Shown here: in pieces, positions 30,192 to 38,853 of the stretch | Position numbering within the stretch: position 1 is the stretch's first letter | How the letters are laid out: every line of letters begins with the position of its first letter | Source of the DNA: Sphingomonas sp. Leaf339 | GTDB taxonomy: Bacteria; Pseudomonadota; Alphaproteobacteria; Sphingomonadales; Sphingomonadaceae | Length of the DNA: 64,000 nucleotides | Reading direction: 5' to 3' | NCBI RefSeq assembly: GCF_001426195.1 | Contig: NZ_LMRS01000001.1 | Location: 808,501-872,500, forward strand | The notes under the pieces: model-generated | What the model saw: the letters and a program-made list of their open reading frames with translations, nothing else | Databases searched by the model: none | Told to the model about the DNA's origin: nothing | Program-made: the position numbers and the translations under genes

Positions 30192-30270
30192 CTAACCGGG
30201 CAAAAGAATGTCCAAAATGAAAGTAACTGCTCGGCAATTGCCTATCTGCTGATCGTCCCGCGCTGGGGCA

Positions 30271-30310
30271 TTGTCACGGTTTCGTCACGTACCCGTCACC
30301 AATCTGTCGC
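30271..30310 (+). promoter_or_regulatory. Four tandem 11-bp Pho-box-like repeats
   Basis: TTGTCAC (30271), TCGTCAC (30282), CCGTCAC (30293) and CTGTCGC (30304) recur exactly every 11 bp, separated by 4-bp spacers. PhoB binds such direct repeats (consensus CTGTCAC with 4-bp A/T-rich spacers, 11-bp period). They lie 120 bp before the lipoprotein start codon, pointing to activation of the lipoprotein-receptor genes by phosphate starvation. The spacers are less AT-rich than in E. coli. Confidence 0.7.
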
Positions 30311-30430
30311 TCGATTCACATCTTCCCGTCATGCGATCGTCCTAATTGCCCCTTCGAGATCGACGGGGTTTTCCGATGTCGATCCTGGGCGCCTGCCACA
30401 CCACAAGAAGATCGACAGGGAGTTTTCGAC

Positions 30431-32047
30431 ATGGCCAGCTTCACGGCGGTTACGCGCGTTCTGATGGCGGGCACCGCCTGCGTCTTGCTAGCTTCGTGCG
30501 GTGGCGCCGACAGCGTGGCATCTCCCGGCGCGGGCAGCGTCACCATCGTCAACCCGGCACCTACGCCGACCCCGGCACCCACCGGTACGCCCACGCCGTC
30601 GGCGATCACCGCCGCGCAGTTCGCCGCAGTGACGACGGTCAACAATATCTCCATCACCGCCGACGAGCAGCTGGCACTGGTCAATGCAGGTACGAACAAC
30701 AACGTCAATGGCGTGAATGTGCTGAGTGGGGTCTATCCCGTCAGTGCGACGTCCGCAGCGACGGCGACCGACCCGTCGAGCATCAATGCGTTCTTCACCA
30801 GCACCAATTTTGTCGGCGCGCTGAACGGACCAACCGATACGGCATTCCAGGATTGGACTTGCAACTCAACCTCTGCCCAGTTCGGTGGCACCGGTGCAGC
30901 CTGCACCGCGGTGCCGGCGGTAGGTACAGGTGGTTCGACGGCTGCTTGCCCAACTGGCACGATCGACGACGGTCTGGTACAGACGTTCCGCGCCTGCCGC
31001 CTGCCGACCCTTATCACCAGCAGCCTGACGCTGCCGAAGATTGCCGGCGTGTTCTATCGTCTGCGTGGCCAGACCGAAGTCGGCGCCGATGTCGGTACGA
31101 CCGGTGCAGATACCGGCGTGACGCTGACGATCGCCGCGGGCGTCGTGATTGCCGCCGATTCGACCGAGGCGACGGCCGACTTGTTGCTGGTTAATCGCGG
31201 GTCGAAGATCAGCGCAATCGGCACCCGAAGCGCGCCAATCATCTTCACGTCTCAGCAGAACCTCGCCAGCAACGGCGTCAGCGATGCGACCCAGGGCCAG
31301 TGGGGCGGTATCATCCTGCTCGGCCGCGCACCCGTTGCGGTCTGCGCGACGGGCACCGGTCCGAACAATGCCGGTGGCACGAGCACGACCTGCCAGCAGG
31401 CGATCGAAGGCGTCACCGGGCGCTTCTATGGTGGGCCGACCGCGGCGGACAGCAGCGGCCAGATGTCGTACGTGCAAATTCGCTACAGCGGCATCGCCAT
31501 CTCCGACGGTAACGAACTGCAGGGTCTGACGCTGGGCGGCACCGGTTCGGGTACGGTGATCGACCACATTCAGAGCCACAACTCGGCGGATGATGGCGTC
31601 GAAATCTTCGGCGGCACCACGAACATGAAGTATTTTGCGGTGACCGGCGCGGACGATGACGGCTTCGATATCGACAATGGCTATCGCGGCTTCATCCAGT
31701 TCATGATCGCCGCGCAGAAGGTATCGGGTGCCACGGCCGACAGCTTCTCGACCGAGATCGACTCGAACAATGCCGAAGATCTGCTGCCACGCACGTTTGG
31801 CCAGTATGCCAATTTCACCTTCCTCCAGACGGCAGCGGCGCCTGCCGCGATCCGTCTTCGTGGCGGTGCTGACATGCGCTTCACCAATGGCATCGTCCGG
31901 ACGCCATCGGGCGTGGCGTGCATCAACTTGGTCGCCGGTGAGGTCAGCGTATCCGACCGCTCGACTGTCCGAGCGGCTAACTCCGCCCTGCAGGATGTCG
32001 GACCGCCAGTGTTCAGCTCGGTCTACTTCGCCTGTCAGGGCCGCTGA
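30431..32047 (+). CDS. Outer-membrane or secreted lipoprotein, ElpS-like
   Basis: The 538-residue protein has a lipoprotein signal peptide ending in the lipobox LASC (C23, followed by G24, so not retained in the inner membrane by an Asp at +2). A Pro/Thr linker (about residues 37-57) and a long Gly/Ala/Ser/Thr-rich body follow. From residue 240 that body shows beta-helix-like turns (HNSADDGVEIFGGTTNMKYF, DDDGFDIDNGY). AGGGAG precedes the ATG. It stands between the Pho-box array and a TonB receptor, a few genes before a full type II secretion operon. This recalls the phosphate-starvation lipoprotein ElpS of Caulobacter, which leaves the cell through the T2SS. The link rests on synteny and architecture, not on alignment. 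Confidence 0.65.
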   Translation: MASFTAVTRVLMAGTACVLLASCGGADSVASPGAGSVTIVNPAPTPTPAPTGTPTPSAITAAQFAAVTTVNNISITADEQLALVNAGTNNNVNGVNVLSGVYPVSATSAATATDPSSINAFFTSTNFVGALNGPTDTAFQDWTCNSTSAQFGGTGAACTAVPAVGTGGSTAACPTGTIDDGLVQTFRACRLPTLITSSLTLPKIAGVFYRLRGQTEVGADVGTTGADTGVTLTIAAGVVIAADSTEATADLLLVNRGSKISAIGTRSAPIIFTSQQNLASNGVSDATQGQWGGIILLGRAPVAVCATGTGPNNAGGTSTTCQQAIEGVTGRFYGGPTAADSSGQMSYVQIRYSGIAISDGNELQGLTLGGTGSGTVIDHIQSHNSADDGVEIFGGTTNMKYFAVTGADDDGFDIDNGYRGFIQFMIAAQKVSGATADSFSTEIDSNNAEDLLPRTFGQYANFTFLQTAAAPAAIRLRGGADMRFTNGIVRTPSGVACINLVAGEVSVSDRSTVRAANSALQDVGPPVFSSVYFACQGR

Positions 32048-32075
32048 GCCCGTTCGCGACCCGATGAGCATCGGT

Positions 32076-32103
32076 GCCGGGGCGGCTGACAAGCTGCCCC
32101 GGC
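32076..32103 (+). terminator. Strong hairpin between lipoprotein and TonB receptor genes
   Basis: GCCGGGGCGGCT (32076-32087) pairs with AGCTGCCCCGGC (32092-32103) over 12 bp (one G-U pair) around a GACA tetraloop. No T run follows. It may partly terminate, or protect the lipoprotein mRNA so that it is made in excess over the receptor. Confidence 0.55.
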
Positions 32104-32138
32104 ATTCGCCATAGAATTTCTGATCTGGAACCCCGGTC

Positions 32139-34940
32139 ATGCCCCAGCGCCTGCGCTACGCCACGCTCCTTCTTCTGACCTCGCAACTGGCCGCACCGGC
32201 CGTGCTGGCGCAGAACGCACCCGCCCCGGCCGCACCGCCGCCCGCCCCAACCAGCACGACGGCGACCCAACCCGACACCGCAGCGGCGCCGGCGGAACAG
32301 ACGCAGGAAGCGGAAATCTCCGCCCCCGGCGGCGGCACGGATGCCGAGGATATCGTGGTGGTGGGGCGCAACATCCCCAATTTCGTCCGCGCGACGCCGC
32401 AAATCGTCTCGGTCCTATCGAGCGCCGATATCGCGCGCACGGGTGAGGGCGATATCGCCGGCGCCTTGACCCGCGTCACTGGTCTGTCGGTGGTCGGCGG
32501 TGGCTTCGTGTTCGTCCGCGGTCTCGGCGATCGCTATTCTTCGTCGCTGCTGAATGGATCGCCACTGCCGAGCCCGGAGCCATTACGCCGGTCGGTGCCG
32601 CTCGACATCTTTCCAACCGCGATTGTCGGCTCGGCCGTAGTGCAGAAGACCTATTCGGCGAACTACCCGGGCGAATTCGGCGGCGGCATCATCAATCTGA
32701 CGACCAAGGCGATCCCGGACAAGAATTTCGTGTCGGCTGGCGCGACGATCTCTGCCGATACCGCGACGACCAGCGAACTGGGCTATACCTATTATGGCGG
32801 CGGCGCCGACTGGATCGGATATGACGACAAAACCCGCAGCGTGCCGGGCTTCATCCGTAACGCACCGCAGGGATCGGGCATCATCCCGGTCGAGCAGGTC
32901 GCACAGCTGAGCAACGCTCGCACTACTCTGCTTCAGCGGAACAACCAGTTGCCGGCTAACTGGTCGGGCGAGATCAGTGGCGGATCGGTCTATGATCTGG
33001 GCACCGGGCGGCTGGGTGTGATCGGATCAGTCAGCGTCAGCAACACATTCCGCACGCGTTCGACGACGCAACAGGACTCGGTCAGCGCGAATGGTGCGAT
33101 CCGGAACGACTACCAGACGCTAATCACCGACAACCGCATCGTCGCCAATGCGCTGGTCGGCGTCGGGTACGAGTGGGACGAAAACAAGATCCGTTGGACT
33201 AACGTGTATATCCACGACACGCTGAAACAGGGTCGCGCCTCGGTATCGGATAACTACAACAATTTCAGCGGACTTCGCTTTCAGCAGAACACTAGCTGGT
33301 TCGAGCGTCAGCTGATTGAGACTCAGCTGGTCGGTGAGTTCAAGCCGATAGACGATTTCAGCGTCGACGTGCGCGGTGCTTATGCCAATTCGAAGCGGAA
33401 CGCGCCATATGAGCGGCAGTTCGATTATCTCTGCGTCGCTCGTCCGCAAGGTCTGACCGTCTCACAGACATCGGCGAATGACGCTGGTGGCAAGCAGTGC
33501 GACGGTGTCTATCAGGTCAACCAGCGCTTCTCGCCCTTCGCCTCGATCATCTTCAGTGAGTTGGAAGAGAATCTCTGGAGCGGTCAGGCGGATGTGGCTT
33601 ATAAGCTGCCCACCGATCGTCCGTTCACTGTCTCTGCCGGTTATTATTATTCTGATACGCAGCGGACCTCGACCCGGCTTCAGTTCAATTATCAGCTGAA
33701 TACCGGCGGCGGCACCGCGATCGGTTTTCCGTACAATCTGTATCGCCCCGACTATCTGCTGTCGCCGGACGTGCTGAACAACGCCTGCCCGCTCGTCGGG
33801 ACGGGCGCGTGCACGGTACAGTTGCAGTTCGTGACGCCGCAGGGTGCGTACGAGTACGACGCGCTTCTCCGTACTCATGCCGGTTACGTCCAGGCCGAGG
33901 CCGAAGCCACCGACGGCGTGCGCGCCACGATTGGCGTGCGCTATGAAACCGCTGACGAGCGGGTTACACCGATCATGTCGCCGACGCGCCGGTTGAAGAA
34001 CGACTATTTCCTGCCCGCGGCAACGCTGACCTGGAACTTCGCCGCCGACATGCAGCTGCGCGCCAGTGCGTCGAAGACGATCTCGCGGCCGCAGTTCCGC
34101 GAGTTGGCGCCGCAGCAGTTTCGCGACCCGGATTCGGATCGCCTGTTCTTCGGCAACCCGAACCTGGTCGATACCAAACTGTACAATCTGGAAGGCCGGT
34201 ACGAGTGGTTCTACGCCCGCGACCAGCGTGTGACGTTGGGCGGCTTCTACAAGCGGATCGACAACCCGATAGAGCAGGTCGGCTTCTATCCGGGTTCGGA
34301 CGACCGGCTCCAGACCGGTTTCACCAACCTGCCCAGCGCCACGTTGTACGGCGGCGAATTCGAGGTGCAGAAGTTCTTCCCCCTCGGTTTTCTGAATAGC
34401 GATTTCTTCGCGACCCGGCGTCTGCTGGCGATCGCGAACTACACCTACACGAAATCAAAGATTAACGCGTCTGACACTTGCGTTCCCAATCCGGGTGATG
34501 TGAACGGCACGCTGCGCCTGAACGGGTGTGCGGCTGGCTTCGGCTTTGCCAGTTCACTGTTCCGGTCGGATGCGCCGCTGACCGGCCAGTCGGATCATCT
34601 GGTCAACCTGCAGTTAGGCATCGAGGATACCAAGTCGCTTTCGGCGGCCACGCTGCTATTCAACTATGCCAGCGAGCGCGTGACGAATCGTGGCCCATCT
34701 AACCTGAGCGGGTCGGGGTTCCAGCCGGACATCATCGAGAAGCCGGGCATCCGCCTCGATCTGGTAGTGCGGCAGGGTTTCGACCTGATCGGCGGCCGAT
34801 TCGAACTGAAGGCGGAGGCACGCAACCTGACGGGTACGCAGTATCAGGAGCGTCAAACGTTCGACAGCGGCAACGTTGTCTACATCAACCGCTACAAGCA
34901 GGGCCGCATCTTCTCGCTGGGGCTAAGCACGACCTTTTGA
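32139..34940 (+). CDS. TonB-dependent outer-membrane receptor (Pho-regulon candidate)
   Basis: The 933-residue protein has a signal peptide (cleavage after ...APAVLA, about residue 24), an Ala/Pro-rich linker and a TonB-box-like DIVVVG. A plug domain follows with GALTRVTGLSVVGGGFVFVRGLGDRYSSSLLNGSPLPSPEP, whose short conserved core is RGLGDRYSSSLLNG. A barrel follows, ending in LGLSTTF with terminal Phe. It lies 91 bp after the lipoprotein gene and shares its Pho-box-like control region. It probably imports a phosphorus-containing compound or one released by a secreted enzyme (inference). A long hairpin follows the stop. Confidence 0.92.
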   Translation: MPQRLRYATLLLLTSQLAAPAVLAQNAPAPAAPPPAPTSTTATQPDTAAAPAEQTQEAEISAPGGGTDAEDIVVVGRNIPNFVRATPQIVSVLSSADIARTGEGDIAGALTRVTGLSVVGGGFVFVRGLGDRYSSSLLNGSPLPSPEPLRRSVPLDIFPTAIVGSAVVQKTYSANYPGEFGGGIINLTTKAIPDKNFVSAGATISADTATTSELGYTYYGGGADWIGYDDKTRSVPGFIRNAPQGSGIIPVEQVAQLSNARTTLLQRNNQLPANWSGEISGGSVYDLGTGRLGVIGSVSVSNTFRTRSTTQQDSVSANGAIRNDYQTLITDNRIVANALVGVGYEWDENKIRWTNVYIHDTLKQGRASVSDNYNNFSGLRFQQNTSWFERQLIETQLVGEFKPIDDFSVDVRGAYANSKRNAPYERQFDYLCVARPQGLTVSQTSANDAGGKQCDGVYQVNQRFSPFASIIFSELEENLWSGQADVAYKLPTDRPFTVSAGYYYSDTQRTSTRLQFNYQLNTGGGTAIGFPYNLYRPDYLLSPDVLNNACPLVGTGACTVQLQFVTPQGAYEYDALLRTHAGYVQAEAEATDGVRATIGVRYETADERVTPIMSPTRRLKNDYFLPAATLTWNFAADMQLRASASKTISRPQFRELAPQQFRDPDSDRLFFGNPNLVDTKLYNLEGRYEWFYARDQRVTLGGFYKRIDNPIEQVGFYPGSDDRLQTGFTNLPSATLYGGEFEVQKFFPLGFLNSDFFATRRLLAIANYTYTKSKINASDTCVPNPGDVNGTLRLNGCAAGFGFASSLFRSDAPLTGQSDHLVNLQLGIEDTKSLSAATLLFNYASERVTNRGPSNLSGSGFQPDIIEKPGIRLDLVVRQGFDLIGGRFELKAEARNLTGTQYQERQTFDSGNVVYINRYKQGRIFSLGLSTTF

Positions 34941-34941
34941 G

Positions 34942-34991
34942 GCGAACGTCCCTGGGGGTGGCGGACGATCGTCACCTCCAGGGACGTTCGC
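34942..34991. terminator. Bidirectional hairpin between convergent genes, overlapping coding sequence
   Basis: The arms 34942-34960 and 34973-34991 form a 19-bp stem with one mismatch or G-U pair (GCGAACGTCCCTGG core) around a 12-nt loop. The right arm is also the last six codons and stop of the convergent 2OG-oxygenase gene (RERPWR). Confidence 0.7.
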
Positions 34992-35628
34992 GATACCATT
35001 TGGTGATGACGTACTTTACGCCGCTGCGTACCTTCATCCCCTGATGCAGCGTGGCGGGGTTTGGCGATCCGTCTGCGCGGCGATTGTTCCAGCAGACCAG
35101 CTTGCCGGTTTCCGGCTGGATGATCTTGTCGATCGCCTTGAACCGCGTCGCGCCGCCGGCCTCGGGTTCGTTCAGGTAAACCATGAGCGTCCATGTCCGG
35201 TTGCCCGCGACCGAGCAATATCGGTCGTAATCCGCGCCCTGCGGTTCGAAATAATCCGTATGTCCTTTGAATTCCTGCCCGACCGCATAGCGTTGGCCCT
35301 GCAACGGTTCGCCGTGCGCGGGGTCGAGGCCGGTTAGCGCGGCGAAAAGCGCCTCCGTTTCGATCACGGCCGGATCGGCGGGGTCCAGATCGCCGGTTTC
35401 GCTGGTGCGATAGCCGGCGTCGCCGTTGCTGTCGGCGATCGTCGAGGGGCGGCGAACCGCGTCGATCCGGTCGACCAACGTGGCGCAGAGGGTGGATGTC
35501 AGGAACTCGCGGCGCACGAACAGCGTCAACTTGGCGCTTGGCAGGCGTTGGACGCTGCGATTTAACAGGATGCGATCGACGATCGGGGCAGCGTCAAGGC
35601 CAGAGCCGATCGGGGGAAGCGTAGCCAT
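34972..35628 (-). CDS. 2-oxoglutarate/Fe(II)-dependent prolyl-4-hydroxylase-like oxygenase
   Basis: From the ATG at 35628 the protein has 218 residues (a GTG two codons upstream at 35634 is also possible). The iron ligands are seen as H123-x-D125 in FKGHTDYFEP and H195 in TLHQGMKV, followed by K in VKYVITKWYRERPW for 2-oxoglutarate binding. This is the double-stranded beta-helix pattern of the P4Hc superfamily. Its substrate is unknown; related PiuC-type enzymes often lie beside TonB receptors. It is convergent with the receptor gene and divergent from gspC, so its promoter lies in the 79 bp between 35629 and 35707. Confidence 0.88.
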   Translation of the reverse strand: MATLPPIGSGLDAAPIVDRILLNRSVQRLPSAKLTLFVRREFLTSTLCATLVDRIDAVRRPSTIADSNGDAGYRTSETGDLDPADPAVIETEALFAALTGLDPAHGEPLQGQRYAVGQEFKGHTDYFEPQGADYDRYCSVAGNRTWTLMVYLNEPEAGGATRFKAIDKIIQPETGKLVCWNNRRADGSPNPATLHQGMKVRSGVKYVITKWYRERPWR

Positions 35629-35707
35629 GGCCACGCTTTTGCCAGCATCGTGTCCGTGTGCCAGCTTCTTTTCGTTTCAGACCTTTGACGTAAAGCGGTA
35701 ACATGCC

Positions 35708-36613
35708 ATGGTTAAGCGCCAGCGTGCGGGGCGGGATGAGTATGGAATGCGATTGAAGCTAGACGCGCGCGCCCGGCGCCTGCTGCGGCGATTGCCCGTA
35801 GTGAACGTCTATTCAGTGGCGGAACTCGCGCTGATGGCGGGACTGTCGGTTCAATGCGCGCGGCTGTTGTGGGTGCTGGTGACGCCAGTTGGGCCGCTGG
35901 GTGACTGGCGTCCGGTGGGGGTCACGGTACCGGGCTCGCCGTTCGGCTTGTTGACCAGCTTCGATCCGTTCTTCCGGTTGCAGGGTGCGCAGATAGGGCC
36001 ATCTACGGTCACCGCGTTGCAGTTGACGTTGTTCGGCACTCGGCTCGATGAGGCGACGGGGCGTGGCTCGGCGATCGTCGCAGGACCTGACGGCGTGCAG
36101 CAAAGCGTAGCGGTGGGTGATGAAATTCAACCCGGCGTCCGGCTGAAGGCGGTGTCGTTCGACCATATCACGCTTGACCGTGGAGGTGTGGACGAGGATC
36201 TGTTTCTCGATCAGTCCGGCCAAACCCCGCCGCCACCGGGCGGCGTGCCCGGCAGCGGACCGCCGGCGACCGTGCCGATGGTACCGGGCGGATCGACACC
36301 GCGTCCGGGCGGCGGCGCGCCCGCGATCGGCATCGGTCAGTTGCGCCAGGAAATCGGCTTCATCCCGCGGCTGGATGGTGGTCGGGTCAGTGGTCTCGCC
36401 GTTCGATCGCAGGGTACGGGGCAGGCGTTTCGCATGGCGGGCTTGCGCGATGGCGACGTCATCACCGCGATCGGTGGCCGACCGGTATCCAGCCCCGCCG
36501 ATCTAGACCGTGTCGCCACCGATTTCTCGGGCGGCGGCAATATTCCCATCACCGTCGAGCGTGGGCAGGAAACGCTGCCGCTCGCCATTACGATAGCGGC
36601 TCCCACCCGATGA
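35708..36613 (+). CDS. gspC: Type II secretion system protein GspC
   Basis: GspC links the inner-membrane platform to the secretin. The 301-residue protein has a basic N-terminus, one membrane helix (VAELALMAGLSVQCARLLWVL, about residues 37-57) and a periplasmic homology region (FFRLQGAQIG ... SVAVGDEIQPGVRL). A Pro/Gly linker (about 170-205) and a C-terminal PDZ domain (MAGLRDGDVITAIGGRPVSSP) follow. It is the first gene of the gsp operon. ATG at 35747 is an alternative start (MRLKLDARARR). Its stop overlaps gspD by 4 bp. Confidence 0.93.
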   Translation: MVKRQRAGRDEYGMRLKLDARARRLLRRLPVVNVYSVAELALMAGLSVQCARLLWVLVTPVGPLGDWRPVGVTVPGSPFGLLTSFDPFFRLQGAQIGPSTVTALQLTLFGTRLDEATGRGSAIVAGPDGVQQSVAVGDEIQPGVRLKAVSFDHITLDRGGVDEDLFLDQSGQTPPPPGGVPGSGPPATVPMVPGGSTPRPGGGAPAIGIGQLRQEIGFIPRLDGGRVSGLAVRSQGTGQAFRMAGLRDGDVITAIGGRPVSSPADLDRVATDFSGGGNIPITVERGQETLPLAITIAAPTR

Positions 36614-38853
36614 AACTTTCTTCTTTCGTTCCGGCGGCCATCATCGTGGCGGCGGCATCGCCGGTGGCGGCGCAGACGACGTTGAACGTCCGCGATGCCG
36701 ATATCCGCGCCTTCATCGCCGATGCCGCGCGCGTCACGGGCCGGACTTTCATCATCGACGCGCGGGTGGCGGGCAAGGTGACGGTGGTGACCGACCGGCC
36801 GCTGTCGCGCTCCGAGTATTTCGAAGTTTTCCTGTCGACATTGCGCGCCAATGGCCTGGTCGCGGTGCCGACTGGCAATGGCGCGCTGCGCATCCAGCCG
36901 ATCGACAATGCCGCCGCACAGCCGAGCCGGATCGGATCGGGCGGAGCGGCGCGCAATAGCTTCGTGACCGAGATCGTCCGCCTGCGATCGATCGATGCGC
37001 CAAGCGCGGTCGAAACCGTACGACCGCTGGTTAGCGCGCAGGGCGCGGTCACCGCCAACCGCGGGGGTAACAGCCTCGTGATCGTCGATTTCGCCGACAA
37101 CATCCGCCGGATCCGCGAAGTGATACGGCGCATCGATACCGACAGCAGTACGACCCGCGTTGTCGCCTTGCGCAATTCCAGCGCGCGCGAGATCGCGACG
37201 GCGCTACAATCGCTGGCGGGCGGCGCCGGTGGCGCGACGTCGGGCGGCGGGGGTGGCCAGTCAGCTGCTGGTGGCAGCGGCGTATCGGTCGTCGCGATCG
37301 AAAGCTCAAATTCCATCGCGCTACGCGGTGATGCGTCGAGCGTCGCAAGATTGGCGGCAGTAGCGGCTGATCTCGATCGCAAAGCGAGAAGCGGCACCGA
37401 AATCAAGGTCGTGTTTTTGGAAAACGCGGACGCGGAACAGTTGTTGCCCGTGCTCCAGCAGCTTGTCGGTCAGACCCCCGATCCTATCCAGACGACGACG
37501 CTGTCCCGTGGTACGTTCCAGCAAAGCAACGCGACCAGCGGATCGAACGGCAGCAATGTGCAGCCGCAAGCGATCCAGCAGGCTCCTCAGGTTTCCGGCG
37601 GCGGTGGTGGCAGCAATACGACCGCCAATGGGCAGCAGGCACCGATATCGCAGCCGGGCAGCCGCGTTCAGGCCGTCGTTACGCGCTTCACCGGCGCCAA
37701 CGCGATCGTCATCGCCGCACCCGCCGAAATCCAGCGTCAGTTGTCGGAGGTGGTGCGCCAGCTAGATACCCGTCGCGAACAGGTGCTGATCGAGGCGATC
37801 ATCGCCGAGGTATCGGATGCGACGGTAAAACGACTGGGTGCGCAGTTCCTGGTGGGCAGCCTGTCCGGCGGCGCGTTCGGTGCGTCAACCTATACCAACA
37901 CCGCGCCCAATATCTTGTCGATTGCTGGCGCGATCGGCGCGCGCGAGGTCGGTGGCACCACCACCACCGTCGTCGCTGCGGATGGCACGCGAACGACGAC
38001 AAACACCGGCAACACGGCGGCGGACACGCTAGCGCAGTCTGCGATCAGCTCGATCCTAGGCACCGCTGGCGGCTTTGCCGGCTGGGGCGGTAAGGTGGGT
38101 GACACGATCTTCGGCGCGATCATCAACGCGGTAAAATCGGACAACACGTCGAATCTCTTGCAGGTGCCGCATATCATCACAATCGACAATCAGCAGGCGC
38201 ACAGCCTGGTCGGTCAGGAAATCCCGGTCACGACCGGGCAGGCGCTATCGAACAATTTTGACAACGCTTTTCGTACGGTGCAGCGCCAGAATGTCGGCAT
38301 CCAGCTGGACGTGAAGCCGCAGGTTAATGCCGGCGGGTCACTCAAGCTGTATGTCCGACTGGAGGTGAGCTCGATCGCCGGGCCGGTGTCGAGCGACAAT
38401 TCCGAACTAATCCTAAACAAACGCGCGTTCGAGAACGTCTTCACGCCTGACGACGGCCAGATCACGGTGATCGGCGGGCTGCTCGACGACAATGAGCGGC
38501 GCACGATCGAGAAGATCCCGGTGCTGGGTGACATTCCCGGTCTGGGCGTGTTGTTCCGATCGAAGGCGCGCAGCCGGACCAAGACCAACTTGATGGTGTT
38601 CATCCGGCCGACCATTCTGCGCACGCCCGAAGATAGCCGGCGCGTGACCGAGCAGCGATATGGCTATCTTCGCGCGGTGCAGGGCTATGCACAGCCGGGC
38701 GTGGAGCCGTCGATCGACCAGCTGGTGCGTGATTATATGAACGCCGCGCCACCGATCCCCTCCGCACCGATGGCGGGCAATATCGAGGATCCGAAGATCG
38801 CAGTGCCGGTGCAGACCCGATCGTCAATGTCGATCCGGCCCGAGCGGCAATGA
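36610..38853 (+). CDS. gspD: Type II secretion system secretin GspD
   Basis: The 747-residue protein makes the outer-membrane channel. It has a signal peptide (SPVAAQ, cleavage near residue 21) and N0-N3 domains (NVRDADIRAFIADAARVTGRTF; RIREVIRRIDT; VVFLENADAEQLLPVLQ). A Gly/Ser/Asn/Gln-rich insertion lies around residues 295-345, before the secretin core (VPHIITIDNQQAHSLVGQEI, VTVIGGLLDD-like ITVIGGLLDDNERR). The C-terminal stretch may be the pilotin-binding part. ATGA overlaps link it to gspC and gspE. Confidence 0.97.
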   Translation: MKLSSFVPAAIIVAAASPVAAQTTLNVRDADIRAFIADAARVTGRTFIIDARVAGKVTVVTDRPLSRSEYFEVFLSTLRANGLVAVPTGNGALRIQPIDNAAAQPSRIGSGGAARNSFVTEIVRLRSIDAPSAVETVRPLVSAQGAVTANRGGNSLVIVDFADNIRRIREVIRRIDTDSSTTRVVALRNSSAREIATALQSLAGGAGGATSGGGGGQSAAGGSGVSVVAIESSNSIALRGDASSVARLAAVAADLDRKARSGTEIKVVFLENADAEQLLPVLQQLVGQTPDPIQTTTLSRGTFQQSNATSGSNGSNVQPQAIQQAPQVSGGGGGSNTTANGQQAPISQPGSRVQAVVTRFTGANAIVIAAPAEIQRQLSEVVRQLDTRREQVLIEAIIAEVSDATVKRLGAQFLVGSLSGGAFGASTYTNTAPNILSIAGAIGAREVGGTTTTVVAADGTRTTTNTGNTAADTLAQSAISSILGTAGGFAGWGGKVGDTIFGAIINAVKSDNTSNLLQVPHIITIDNQQAHSLVGQEIPVTTGQALSNNFDNAFRTVQRQNVGIQLDVKPQVNAGGSLKLYVRLEVSSIAGPVSSDNSELILNKRAFENVFTPDDGQITVIGGLLDDNERRTIEKIPVLGDIPGLGVLFRSKARSRTKTNLMVFIRPTILRTPEDSRRVTEQRYGYLRAVQGYAQPGVEPSIDQLVRDYMNAAPPIPSAPMAGNIEDPKIAVPVQTRSSMSIRPERQ

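Noticed and set aside
30866..32140. 424-codon open frame on the - strand opposite the lipoprotein gene
   Set aside because: Arg/Ala/Asp-rich shadow of the lipoprotein frame, which has a signal peptide, a lipobox and a ribosome site.
35685..35690. TTGACG as -35 box of the gsp operon
   Set aside because: A -10 element at the right distance would fall on the gspC start codon, so it cannot serve the chosen start.
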